Shown: positions 1-5,853 of the stretch, piece after piece
Position numbering within the stretch: the first letter of the stretch is position 1
How the letters are laid out: each line of letters begins with the position of its first letter
NCBI GenBank assembly: GCA_050260215.1
Contig: JBLNBU010000153.1
Span: 1 to 6,371, forward strand
Reading direction: 5' to 3'
DNA from: JBLNBU01 sp050260215
Lineage (GTDB): Bacteria > Pseudomonadota > Alphaproteobacteria > Rhodospirillales > Magnetospirillaceae
Length of the DNA stretch: 6,371 nt
The notes under the pieces: model-generated
Seen by the model: only the letters and a program-made list of their open reading frames with translations
Databases searched by the model: none
What the model was told of the DNA's origin: nothing
Made by a program: the position numbers and the translations under genes

Positions 1-1603
1 TGGTGCCTTCACGGTCCTGGGCGACGATGCAGCGGTTGTCGCGCGCCTCGGCATCGTAGAAGCTTTCGGCATCCGAGGCGAACTTGAAGATCAGGTCGCC
101 GATCGCCTGTCGAGCGACGGAGACGTCGGCACCCGACAGCCCGACGAAGAAGTCGTCACCGCCGATGTGGCCGAGAAACCAGTCGGGCGTGGCGGCGCGG
201 CGCATCAGTTCGGCGAACAGCAAAATGGCGCGATCACCCTGGCGGAAGCCGTACGTGTCGTTGAATGGCTTGAAATTGTCGAAGTCGATGTAGGCGATCA
301 CCCCGCCCCGCCCGTCCGACAGGGTCTTGGCGACGTATTCGTTGATGACCTCGTTGCCGGGCAGCTTGGTCAGCGGGTTGGCCTCGCGGGCATTGGCCAG
401 CGTCTTTTCATGGATGGCGCGGATGATCGAGCGGGCGCTCAGGAACCCTACATACTGCATCTGGTCGGTCAGGATAATGCCCTCGGCCTCTTCGTTGGTG
501 GAGAAGATGGCCAGCATCTGGTCGAGACTGGTCGAGATTTCGGCGATGGGGCAATGGACCAGAAAATCGCGCAAGCTTCGGCCCAATCCCTTGTTGGCGA
601 TCAAATCCTTGCCGAAGGTGCTGTAGGCGAAGTTTTTCAGGTTGCGCTCGCGCACGATGCCGAGGGGCTGGCGGCGCCGATCCACCACCGGGATCAAGGT
701 GTGGGCCAAGTCCTTGGCGAGGCGTTCGAATACCAGGGTCATCGGCGAGTCGACCGCCACTGGCTCGACCATGTCCACCTGATCCATGATCCATTTCTGG
801 TCGATACGGCGCTGGGGACGTTCGCTGCCCAGTATTTCGACATGCGGGTAGGCCAGCCGCAACAGCGACGGGTCGTTGGTGGGCGGCTGCACGAAGAACC
901 CCTGGACCATGTCGCAGCCCAACTGCCGGCAGACCGCCAGCTCTCGCTCCGTTTCGACACCGACGGCAATCACCAGCATGCCCAGCGTGTGGGCCATGGC
1001 CACCATCTGGGACAGCACGACCCGCTTGCGTGCGTCGAGATCGATGTCGCGGATGCAGAAGGCGTCGGTCTTGAGGAAGTCGGGGTCGCTCTCGTGCAGC
1101 AGCCGCAACCCCTGCCAGCTTTCGCCGAAACGATCCAGCGCGGTGAGGGCGCCGTGCTTCTTCAGCGCCTTCGGCCAGTCGCCGGGCTCGCCATCGGGAC
1201 GGTGGGTGACTTCGGTGACCAGGCGGGAGTGCGAGGAAAAAATCTTCCGCACGGCCGACTGGAACTCGCGTGCGGCGGGCAGAAGCCGGCGGTCGAGGTT
1301 GATGAACAAGGTGATCTCGTCGGTGCCTCGGATGCCGTGCAGACGTTCGGCCGCCTTGCGCCGCACCGCCATCTCGACCTCGCCCAGCATGCCGGCGGCG
1401 TGGCTGGCGTCCAGGAACCCGGAAACAGTTGGATAGCCCAACGGCTCGTGCCCGCGCAGCAGCACCTCATAGCCGAAGCACCGCCCGGTGTGGATGTTGG
1501 CGATGGGCTGGAAAGCGACCTCGACGGCGGCGAGAATGGCCTTCCAGCGCCGCGACGGGGCAGGTCCCTCGTCGCTCCCGATATCGTATCGGCCTGCCTT
1601 CAT
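1..1603 (-). CDS. EAL-CBS-CBS-GGDEF cyclic-di-GMP signalling protein (C-terminus cut by window edge)
   Basis: About 534 residues are visible and the 3' end lies beyond the left edge. Domains in order: EAL-type at about residues 20-250, two CBS motifs at about 278-330 and 344-400, GGDEF from about 405 to the edge. In the EAL part the signature reads EVL (46-48); N102, E131, D157, K178, Q234 and E217 are kept, but the second Asp of DDFG is Arg158 and the Glu expected before GVE is Val214. Loss of these metal/catalytic positions predicts weak or no phosphodiesterase activity. The GGDEF part keeps the NPLTKLP motif (409-415), D440, D442, FK (444-445), ND (448-449) and GGDDF (481-485). No RxxD inhibitory site precedes GGDDF. 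No membrane segment or signal peptide is visible, so it is probably cytosolic. The ATG at 1603 is the first after an in-frame stop and has AGAAGGGG (1612-1619) eight bases upstream. Inferred role: diguanylate cyclase or c-di-GMP effector, with the CBS pair possibly sensing a nucleotide. Confidence 0.92.
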   Translation of the reverse strand, partial: MKAGRYDIGSDEGPAPSRRWKAILAAVEVAFQPIANIHTGRCFGYEVLLRGHEPLGYPTVSGFLDASHAAGMLGEVEMAVRRKAAERLHGIRGTDEITLFINLDRRLLPAAREFQSAVRKIFSSHSRLVTEVTHRPDGEPGDWPKALKKHGALTALDRFGESWQGLRLLHESDPDFLKTDAFCIRDIDLDARKRVVLSQMVAMAHTLGMLVIAVGVETERELAVCRQLGCDMVQGFFVQPPTNDPSLLRLAYPHVEILGSERPQRRIDQKWIMDQVDMVEPVAVDSPMTLVFERLAKDLAHTLIPVVDRRRQPLGIVRERNLKNFAYSTFGKDLIANKGLGRSLRDFLVHCPIAEISTSLDQMLAIFSTNEEAEGIILTDQMQYVGFLSARSIIRAIHEKTLANAREANPLTKLPGNEVINEYVAKTLSDGRGGVIAYIDFDNFKPFNDTYGFRQGDRAILLFAELMRRAATPDWFLGHIGGDDFFVGLSGADVSVARQAIGDLIFKFASDAESFYDAEARDNRCIVAQDREGT

Positions 1604-1700
1604 GTTTTCAGCCCCTTCTCGCGCCCTGGCATGTCAGCAAAGCGGGCGCAGACAGGCAAAAGAACTATTTGTGAAGTTAGCGGCAAAGTTGAATGGGTGC

Positions 1701-1735
1701 CGCATCTACGCATGCTGATAGCGCATGGGCGCATG
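1701..1735. repeat. Paired CGCAT-N3-CGCATG direct repeats in divergent intergenic region
   Basis: Two 14-base copies, at 1701-1714 and 1722-1735, share CGCAT, three variable bases, then CGCATG. Start-to-start spacing is 21 bases, about two helical turns, so both copies face the same side of the DNA. This is the layout of a binding site for a dimeric or tandem-binding regulator. The repeats lie about 100 bases upstream of both the EAL/GGDEF gene (minus) and the CYTH gene (plus), so either or both could be controlled. The repeat itself is directly seen; the regulatory role is inference. Confidence 0.5.
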
Positions 1736-1747
1736 ACGGTACCGCGG

Positions 1748-1775
1748 TTGATCCCCGGCGCAGCAAGCATAGAGT
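1748..1775 (+). promoter_or_regulatory. Possible weak sigma70-like promoter for the CYTH gene
   Basis: TTGATC (1748-1753) and TAGAGT (1770-1775) are separated by 16 bases and lie just upstream of the gene starting at 1808. Each hexamer matches consensus at four of six positions, so this is weak evidence. The paired repeats at 1701-1735 sit directly upstream, where an activator would bind. Confidence 0.25.
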
Positions 1776-1807
1776 CGTAGGGCAATCACGTTCGGATAGG
1801 GTCAATC

Positions 1808-2260
1808 ATGCCATACGAGATCGAACGCAGGTTCGTAGTCGATGGCGATGTCAGCGCCTTGTGCCGCGACGGCACCCACATCGTCCAGGGCTATCTGTGG
1901 ACCGGTAAGGGGGCAAACTTGCGGGTGCGCCTGACTGACGATGGGGCCTTCCTGACCGCCAAGGGGCCCAAGCGCGGCTGCGTGCGCACCGAGATCGAAA
2001 AGCGCATTCCCGAGCAGCAGGCCCGCCGCATGCTCGATGCCATCGATCCGCACCGTCTGGTCCGCAAGACCCGGTACCACGTCGATCATTGTGGGACCCA
2101 ATGGGTCGTCGATGTTTTCGACGACGAATTGGCGGGACTGGTGATTGCCGAGGTCGAACTGGACGACCCGACGCAACCGCTGGCCCTTCCCGATTGGGTC
2201 GGGCCCGAGGTTACCAACGACCCTCGCTACGGCAATTCGGCACTGGCCTGCGCGCGCTGA
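1808..2260 (+). CDS. CYTH-domain protein, triphosphate tunnel metalloenzyme family (probable inorganic triphosphatase)
   Basis: A 150-residue protein, the usual size for a stand-alone bacterial CYTH protein. It opens with the ExEx(K/R) signature as E4, E6 and R8 (EIERRF). The alternating charged residues of the tunnel follow: R39 and R41 (LRVRL), K52 (TAKGP), R60, E62 and E64 (TEIEK), K87/R89, D102, then E115 and E117 in the AEVEL strand. The C-terminal VTNDPRYGNSALA segment is typical of this subgroup. Known family members bind a triphosphate and divalent metal and hydrolyse tripolyphosphate or another triphosphate; adenylate cyclase activity occurs in some class IV relatives. Here triphosphatase is the more likely role, but the substrate cannot be read from sequence. 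It is probably cytosolic. The ATG at 1808 has a modest AGGG (1798-1801) six bases upstream. The gene converges on the small minus-strand gene, with 12 bases between the two stop codons. Confidence 0.9.
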   Translation: MPYEIERRFVVDGDVSALCRDGTHIVQGYLWTGKGANLRVRLTDDGAFLTAKGPKRGCVRTEIEKRIPEQQARRMLDAIDPHRLVRKTRYHVDHCGTQWVVDVFDDELAGLVIAEVELDDPTQPLALPDWVGPEVTNDPRYGNSALACAR

Positions 2261-2272
2261 ACCGCTGCAATC

Positions 2273-2500
2273 TCAGCCGACAGAGGCCGGCTCGTCCAGA
2301 CGCCGGAAGCCGTGCAGATGGCCGAGTTGGCTGACCTCGACCGTCAGCCGGGCAACCCCACCCATCTGGGACAACTTGGCCATGATGCCAATTCCCGGCA
2401 CGGTCAGCAGGTCATCGACGATCCAGAGCATGCGGCTGCGCCCCTGGCTCTCGTATTTATCGCCAACTGCAATGTAAGAAGAAGCCCGACGAACGTGCAC
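2273..2500 (-). CDS. Small hypothetical protein, about 75 residues
   Basis: I do not recognise this family. The frame stays open back to a TTG at 2578 (101 residues), but I prefer the GTG at 2500 because AGGGGG (2506-2511) lies five bases upstream of it; a GTG at 2506 is too close to that site. The protein has a basic start (VHVRR), a stretch reading SYIAVGDKYES, a hydrophobic WIVDDLLTVPGIGIM segment (about 26-40) and a C-terminal RLTVEVSQLG strand-like region. It has no obvious membrane helix, cysteine cluster or catalytic motif and looks like a small beta-rich soluble domain. Codon third positions are mostly G or C in its second half, as in neighbouring genes, which supports coding. It lies 93 bases downstream of the lysine-rich ribbon-helix-helix gene on the same strand, so the two may be co-transcribed. 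Confidence 0.55.
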   Translation of the reverse strand: MHVRRASSYIAVGDKYESQGRSRMLWIVDDLLTVPGIGIMAKLSQMGGVARLTVEVSQLGHLHGFRRLDEPASVG

Positions 2501-2593
2501 CTTCACCCCCTGGCGGTCACAGACGGGAGGCACTGTGCACTGGCAGAAGGCTCGATCAAAATCAAATTTCAGTGACAACCGGGTTCGTCGTCT

Positions 2594-2953
2594 TCAGCCG
2601 GCAAGGACCTGGGCGACCACCATGCGCACCCATGCCGCCCGGGAAAGGCCTAGCGATTCGGCCCGCTGATCGATTACGGCGAGTTGCTCGCCCTCGAAGC
2701 GAAGCAGCACGGCCTCCTTGTTCTTCTTCTTCGCCTTCTTTGCCTTCTTGTCCTTCTTGGCCTTCTTGGCCTTCTTCTTGGGCAGATCCGCCTCGTCGGC
2801 CAAAGCGGTAACGAGGGGGGGCTCGGGCGGGATTACTGCATCGGCCGGGATGGTCTCGGGCTTGGGCTTGGCAGCACGCTTCGCCGGAGCAGCAGCCTTG
2901 GGCTTGGCCGGCCGCTTGAGGGCGGAAGCGACGGAGACGCTGGGCTCTGCCAT
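2594..2953 (-). CDS. Lysine/alanine-rich protein with C-terminal ribbon-helix-helix-like domain
   Basis: A 119-residue protein in three parts. Residues 1-58 are rich in Ala, Pro and Lys and look disordered (AKPKAAAPAKRAAKPK). Residues 59-79 form a Lys tract with 15 Lys in 21 positions, plus a few Ala. Residues 80-118 (AVLLRFEGEQLAVIDQRAESLGLSRAAWVRMVV) fit a ribbon-helix-helix fold: a short beta strand, a helix, the LGLSRAAW turn, then a second helix. Such domains dimerise and bind DNA through the strand. The Lys/Ala/Pro arm recalls histone H1-like bacterial proteins and could add non-specific DNA contact. It may be a nucleoid-associated protein or a repressor; I infer DNA binding but not the target. 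The ATG at 2953 has GGAG nine bases upstream. An in-frame ATG at 2992 would start inside the predicted -10 element and lacks a good ribosome site. No toxin partner is evident beside it. Confidence 0.75.
   Translation of the reverse strand: MAEPSVSVASALKRPAKPKAAAPAKRAAKPKPETIPADAVIPPEPPLVTALADEADLPKKKAKKAKKDKKAKKAKKKNKEAVLLRFEGEQLAVIDQRAESLGLSRAAWVRMVVAQVLAG
2717..2779 (-). repeat. Low-complexity AAG-rich tract coding the lysine stretch
   Basis: On the minus strand this is a run of mostly AAG and GCC codons giving short Lys-Lys-Ala units. On the plus strand it appears as repeated CTTCTT/GGC blocks. The imperfect repetition is prone to slippage, so the length of the lysine stretch may vary between strains. 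Confidence 0.7.
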
Positions 2954-2990
2954 TTTTCGGCACTCCACCAGAGGGGTCGGAACAATTTCC

Positions 2991-3020
2991 ATACTACATC
3001 GCAGCGATATCGTTTTGCAA
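2991..3020 (-). promoter_or_regulatory. Predicted sigma70-like promoter for the ribbon-helix-helix gene
   Basis: Reading the minus strand, TTGCAA (3015-3020) and TAGTAT (2991-2996) are 18 bases apart. Transcription would begin near 2984, giving a leader of about 30 bases before the ATG at 2953. The -35 hexamer overlaps the left arm of the inverted repeat at 3018-3034, so a bound regulator could block it. Confidence 0.4.
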
Positions 3021-3034
3021 TAGGTTCGCTATTG
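3018..3034. promoter_or_regulatory. Inverted repeat, candidate operator between divergent promoters
   Basis: CAATAG (3018-3023) and CTATTG (3029-3034) are a perfect 6-base inverted repeat around GTTCG. The right arm is followed by a second inverted element, ATTGACAAT (3031-3039), so three CAAT/ATTG half-sites lie in 22 bases. The site overlaps the -35 elements of both predicted divergent promoters. An 8-base palindrome, CGATATCG (3005-3012), lies beside it. A regulator here could control both the polyamine cluster and the ribbon-helix-helix gene; autoregulation by that protein is a possibility only. Confidence 0.45.
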
Positions 3035-3059
3035 ACAATGACGTAGGCCGGCGCATAAT
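3032..3059 (+). promoter_or_regulatory. Predicted sigma70-like promoter of the polyamine cluster
   Basis: A perfect TTGACA (3032-3037) and CATAAT (3054-3059, five of six to consensus) are 16 bases apart. Transcription would start near 3066, giving a leader of roughly 87 bases before the decarboxylase ATG at 3153. This is the best-matching promoter in the window. Confidence 0.6.
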
Positions 3060-3142
3060 GGCGCCCATCCCAACAGACCGAAGCACGGCCCTGGCGCACG
3101 GCGGAGGCGAGGCGGGTTTCCCACATCTGCGTCACGCGCTTT

Positions 3143-3147
3143 GAGGG
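3143..3147 (+). promoter_or_regulatory. Ribosome binding site deciding the decarboxylase start
   Basis: GAGGG lies five bases before the ATG at 3153. An in-frame TTG at 3141 overlaps this site and has no ribosome site of its own, so the ATG is the better start. Confidence 0.65.
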
Positions 3148-3152
3148 CAACC

Positions 3153-4298
3153 ATGATCCATCGTTTCGCGGGGGCCGAGGCCGTCGTTTCATCTCTTCGA
3201 CCCGCCGATCCGCTGCTGCTGCTGCACCCCGGCGCGGCCACCGCCGTCGCCCGCGACACCGTCGCCGCCTTCCCGGGCACGGTGGCCTATGCGGTCAAGG
3301 TATGCGACCACCCCGAGGTATTGCGCGCCCTGGCTGCCGGCGGCGTGCGCGAATGGGACGTGGCCTCGATTCATGAAATCGAGGCGGTACGGGCCGTCGC
3401 CCCAGACGCGGAACTTCATTACATGAACCCGGTCAAATCGCGCGAGCACATCGCCAAGGCCCATGGGCTGGGCGTGAAGACTTTCGCCTTCGACTGCGAT
3501 GCCGAACTGCTGAAGATCTCCGAAACCACCCATGGCGACCGCAGCATTCTGCCGGTGCTGCGCCTGGCGGTACCCAACGACGGCGCCCGCTTCCCGCTCG
3601 ACGGCAAGTTCGGCTGCGCCGAGGACGAGGCGGTGCGCCTGGTCGAGCTGCTGGCCGCCATGGGGTACCGCTACGGCCTCACCTTCCATGTCGGTTCGCA
3701 GTGCGAGGACGTGGGCGCGTGGGCGGTCGCCACCACCATGGCCTGCCGGGTCGCCGGCCGCGCCGGGGTCATGCCCGACCTGATCGACATCGGCGGCGGC
3801 TTCCCAGCCGCCTACCTTGGCCACGAGCCTGTGTTTGCCGATTGCATCGCCGGCGCCAAGCGTGCCTTGGACCGCGATCTGCCTGGGTTCCGCGGCACCT
3901 TCCAGTGCGAACCCGGCCGGGTGCTGGCGGCCCCGGCGGCCTCGGTCCTGGTGCGGGTCGAACTGCGCAAGGGGGATAACCTTTTCCTCAATGACGGCTA
4001 TTACGGGCTGCTGTCGGAGTTGAAGTGGATGACGGCGCTGCACCCGGTGCGCCGCATCCGGCCCGGCCACACCGGGACCACTCCTTCCGCCGCATTCCGG
4101 TTTTTCGGCCCCACCTGCGACTCCATCGACGCCATGGACGGCCCCTACCCGCTGCCCGCCGATATCGACGAGGGCGACTGGATCGAGGTGTCGCTGATGG
4201 GCGCCTATTCCACCGTTCTGTCCACCCGCTTCAACGGCTTCCCCGAAAGCCGGGTGGTGGTCATCGACGCCCCAGACCATGCCCGCATGGCGGCATAG
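3153..4298 (+). CDS. Ornithine decarboxylase-like PLP enzyme (fold III, group IV)
   Basis: A 381-residue protein of the alanine racemase-fold Orn/Lys/Arg/DAP decarboxylase family, close to the usual bacterial ornithine decarboxylase length. Visible motifs are YAVKV with the PLP-binding Lys49, HVGSQ (179-183) that stacks on PLP, the phosphate loop GGGFP (214-218), EPGR (253-256), NDGYYG (280-285), the active-site FGPTCDS with Cys322 and Asp323, and GAYS (350-353). GPTCDS favours ornithine or lysine decarboxylase over carboxynorspermidine or diaminopimelate decarboxylase. The expected reaction is ornithine to putrescine plus CO2 in the cytosol, as a dimer with shared active sites. The gene lies 135 bases upstream of homospermidine synthase, which uses putrescine, so ornithine is the favoured substrate; lysine (giving cadaverine) cannot be excluded. 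It probably heads the polyamine transcript. Confidence 0.9.
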   Translation: MIHRFAGAEAVVSSLRPADPLLLLHPGAATAVARDTVAAFPGTVAYAVKVCDHPEVLRALAAGGVREWDVASIHEIEAVRAVAPDAELHYMNPVKSREHIAKAHGLGVKTFAFDCDAELLKISETTHGDRSILPVLRLAVPNDGARFPLDGKFGCAEDEAVRLVELLAAMGYRYGLTFHVGSQCEDVGAWAVATTMACRVAGRAGVMPDLIDIGGGFPAAYLGHEPVFADCIAGAKRALDRDLPGFRGTFQCEPGRVLAAPAASVLVRVELRKGDNLFLNDGYYGLLSELKWMTALHPVRRIRPGHTGTTPSAAFRFFGPTCDSIDAMDGPYPLPADIDEGDWIEVSLMGAYSTVLSTRFNGFPESRVVVIDAPDHARMAA

Positions 4299-4402
4299 GG
4301 GCTGAGGAGGCGCGGCCCTGCGGACGGGATTCAATGGCATGGGCGAGTCCCTGGCTGTTGCCGTATCCGACCCGCCCCTGCCGATCAATGCCGGCGCCGA
4401 AA

Positions 4403-4417
4403 CGGCGCGCCGCGCCG
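4403..4417 (+). promoter_or_regulatory. GC-rich hairpin just upstream of the homospermidine synthase ribosome site
   Basis: CGGCGC (4403-4408) and GCGCCG (4412-4417) form a perfect 6-bp stem with a 3-base loop, ending four bases before AAGGAG. A second CGGCGC (4392-4397) could pair with the same right arm, so two alternative stems are possible. There is no T-run, so it is not an intrinsic terminator. In a GC-rich genome it may be chance; an effect on translation or mRNA processing is inference. Confidence 0.3.
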
Positions 4418-4421
4418 CCTG

Positions 4422-4427
4422 AAGGAG
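4422..4427 (+). promoter_or_regulatory. Strong ribosome binding site of homospermidine synthase
   Basis: AAGGAG is six bases before the ATG at 4434 and is the strongest ribosome site in the window. It suggests independent, efficient translation despite the 135-base gap after the decarboxylase. Confidence 0.75.
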
Positions 4428-4433
4428 AGGACC

Positions 4434-5843
4434 ATGCACCACGTCAGTTTCCCGGGGCGCCTCGTCATTCTCGGCTTCGGCAGCATCGGCCAGGGCGTGC
4501 TACCCTTGATCCTGCGCCACATCGACGTGCCCCGCGAGCGCATCACCATCGTCACCGCCGAGGACCGCGGCCATGGCGAGGCCGACGAATACGGCATCCG
4601 CTTCGTCAACCACGCGGTCACCCGCGACAACTACCGCGACCTGCTGTCGCCGCTGCTGGGCCAGGGCGATTTCCTGCTCAACGTCTCGGTCGACGTTTCG
4701 TCGGTGGCGCTGATGGAATTGTGCCGCGAACTGGGCGCGCTCTATCTTGACACCTGCATCGAGCCCTGGGCCGGCGGCTACACCGACACCAGCCGTTCGC
4801 CGTCCTTGCGCTCCAACTATGCGCTACGCGAATCGGCGCTGGCCCTGGCCACCGACCCGACCGCACCGACGGCGGTGATTACCCACGGCGCCAATCCCGG
4901 CCTGGTCAGCCACTTCGTCAAGCAGGCGCTGCTGGATGTCGCCCGCGACACCGGCGCACCTGTCGCAGCCCCCGCCGACCGCGCCAACTGGGCCGCGCTG
5001 GCCGAGCGCTTGGGGATCAAGGTCGTCCACGTCGCCGAACGCGACACCCAGGTGGCCGCCCAACGGCCCAAGGCGGTGGGCGAGTTCGTCAACACCTGGT
5101 CCATCGATGGCTTCGTCGGCGAGGGCAGCCAGCCCTGCGAACTGGGCTGGGGCAGCCACGAGCGCCACTGGCCGAGCGATGCCATGCGCCACCAGTTCGG
5201 GCGTGACAGCGCAATTTACCTGATGCGGCCCGGCGCCAGCGTTCGGGTGCGCACCTGGACGCCGATGGAGGGGCCGCTCCACGGCTTCCTGATCACCCAC
5301 GGCGAGTCGATCTCTATCTCCGACTACTTCACCGTCCGCGACGGAGACGGTGAAGTGCGTTATCGCCCGACCGTGCACTACGCCTACCACCCATGCGACG
5401 ATGCGGTGCTGTCGGTCCACGAGCTGGCGGGCAAGAATTGGCAACTGCAGCCGGAGAAGCGGCTGATGATGGACGAAATCACCACGGGCGTCGACGAACT
5501 CGGCGTGCTGCTGGCCGGCCATGCCAAGGGTGCCTACTGGTACGGCTCGCAGTTGTCCATCGAGGAAGCGCGGGCCCTTTGCCCCCATAACAATGCTACC
5601 AGCCTGCAGGTGACCGTCGCAGTGCTGGCCGGGATGGTGTGGGCGATCGAGAACCCGCGGCGCGGCGTGGTCGAGCCGGACGAGATCGATTTCCGGCGTA
5701 TCCTCGAGATCTGCCGCCCCTATCTGGGGCCGGTGGTCGGCGCCTATACCGACTGGACGCCGCTGGCCGGCCGCAGGCGGCTGTTCCCCGAAGACGTCGA
5801 TGGCGACGATCCCTGGCAGTTCAAGAACGTCCGCGTGGTATGA
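4434..5843 (+). CDS. hss: Homospermidine synthase
   Basis: A 469-residue protein, near the length of known bacterial homospermidine synthases. The N-terminal Rossmann fold carries the NAD-binding GFGSIGQG (14-21). Other recognisable segments are YLDTCIEPW (104-112), HGANPGLVSH (151-160), the VGEFVNTWS segment with Trp222 (215-223), and the C-terminal QVTVAVLAGMVWAIENP (392-408). The family joins two putrescines to sym-homospermidine with release of ammonia, using bound NAD+ in an internal redox cycle; the fold resembles saccharopine dehydrogenase. Many alphaproteobacteria use homospermidine as a main triamine. Trp222 is the likely equivalent of the conserved Trp that holds the amine by cation-pi contact, an inference by motif position. 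No signal peptide is seen, so it is probably cytosolic. The upstream decarboxylase would supply putrescine, and the next gene begins ten bases after the stop. Confidence 0.93.
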   Translation: MHHVSFPGRLVILGFGSIGQGVLPLILRHIDVPRERITIVTAEDRGHGEADEYGIRFVNHAVTRDNYRDLLSPLLGQGDFLLNVSVDVSSVALMELCRELGALYLDTCIEPWAGGYTDTSRSPSLRSNYALRESALALATDPTAPTAVITHGANPGLVSHFVKQALLDVARDTGAPVAAPADRANWAALAERLGIKVVHVAERDTQVAAQRPKAVGEFVNTWSIDGFVGEGSQPCELGWGSHERHWPSDAMRHQFGRDSAIYLMRPGASVRVRTWTPMEGPLHGFLITHGESISISDYFTVRDGDGEVRYRPTVHYAYHPCDDAVLSVHELAGKNWQLQPEKRLMMDEITTGVDELGVLLAGHAKGAYWYGSQLSIEEARALCPHNNATSLQVTVAVLAGMVWAIENPRRGVVEPDEIDFRRILEICRPYLGPVVGAYTDWTPLAGRRRLFPEDVDGDDPWQFKNVRVV

Positions 5844-5853
5844 TGGCGTCGCG

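Noticed and set aside
167..1780. Long 537-residue plus-strand open frame
   Set aside because: It is antisense to the EAL-CBS-GGDEF gene, which has clear domain motifs. The plus-strand translation is rich in His, Gly and Gln with no family motif, typical of an antisense shadow in GC-rich DNA.
2275..2292. AGCCG...CGGCT inverted repeat near the convergent gene ends, considered as a terminator
   Set aside because: The stem is five base pairs with an eight-base loop, there is no T-run on either side, and it lies within the last codons of the small minus-strand gene.
2815..2821. Run of seven G, considered as a frameshift in the ribbon-helix-helix gene
   Set aside because: The frame stays open and sensible on both sides, running from the Ala/Pro/Lys arm into the Lys tract and the C-terminal domain, so no frameshift is needed.
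2833..3192. 119-residue minus-strand frame with a protein-like stretch from an ATG at 3126 (MWETRLASAVRQG)
   Set aside because: Part of it has neighbour-like codon use, but it overlaps the decarboxylase start, the divergent promoter region and the ribbon-helix-helix gene in another frame, and its C-terminal half is low-complexity Ser/Pro/Arg. A decayed gene remnant cannot be excluded.
3189..4442. Long 417-residue minus-strand open frame
   Set aside because: It is antisense to the decarboxylase, whose catalytic motifs are all present on the plus strand.
4025..4750. 241-residue plus-strand frame bridging the decarboxylase and homospermidine synthase
   Set aside because: It is an Arg/Pro/His-rich frame overlapping two well-supported genes, so it is treated as a shadow.
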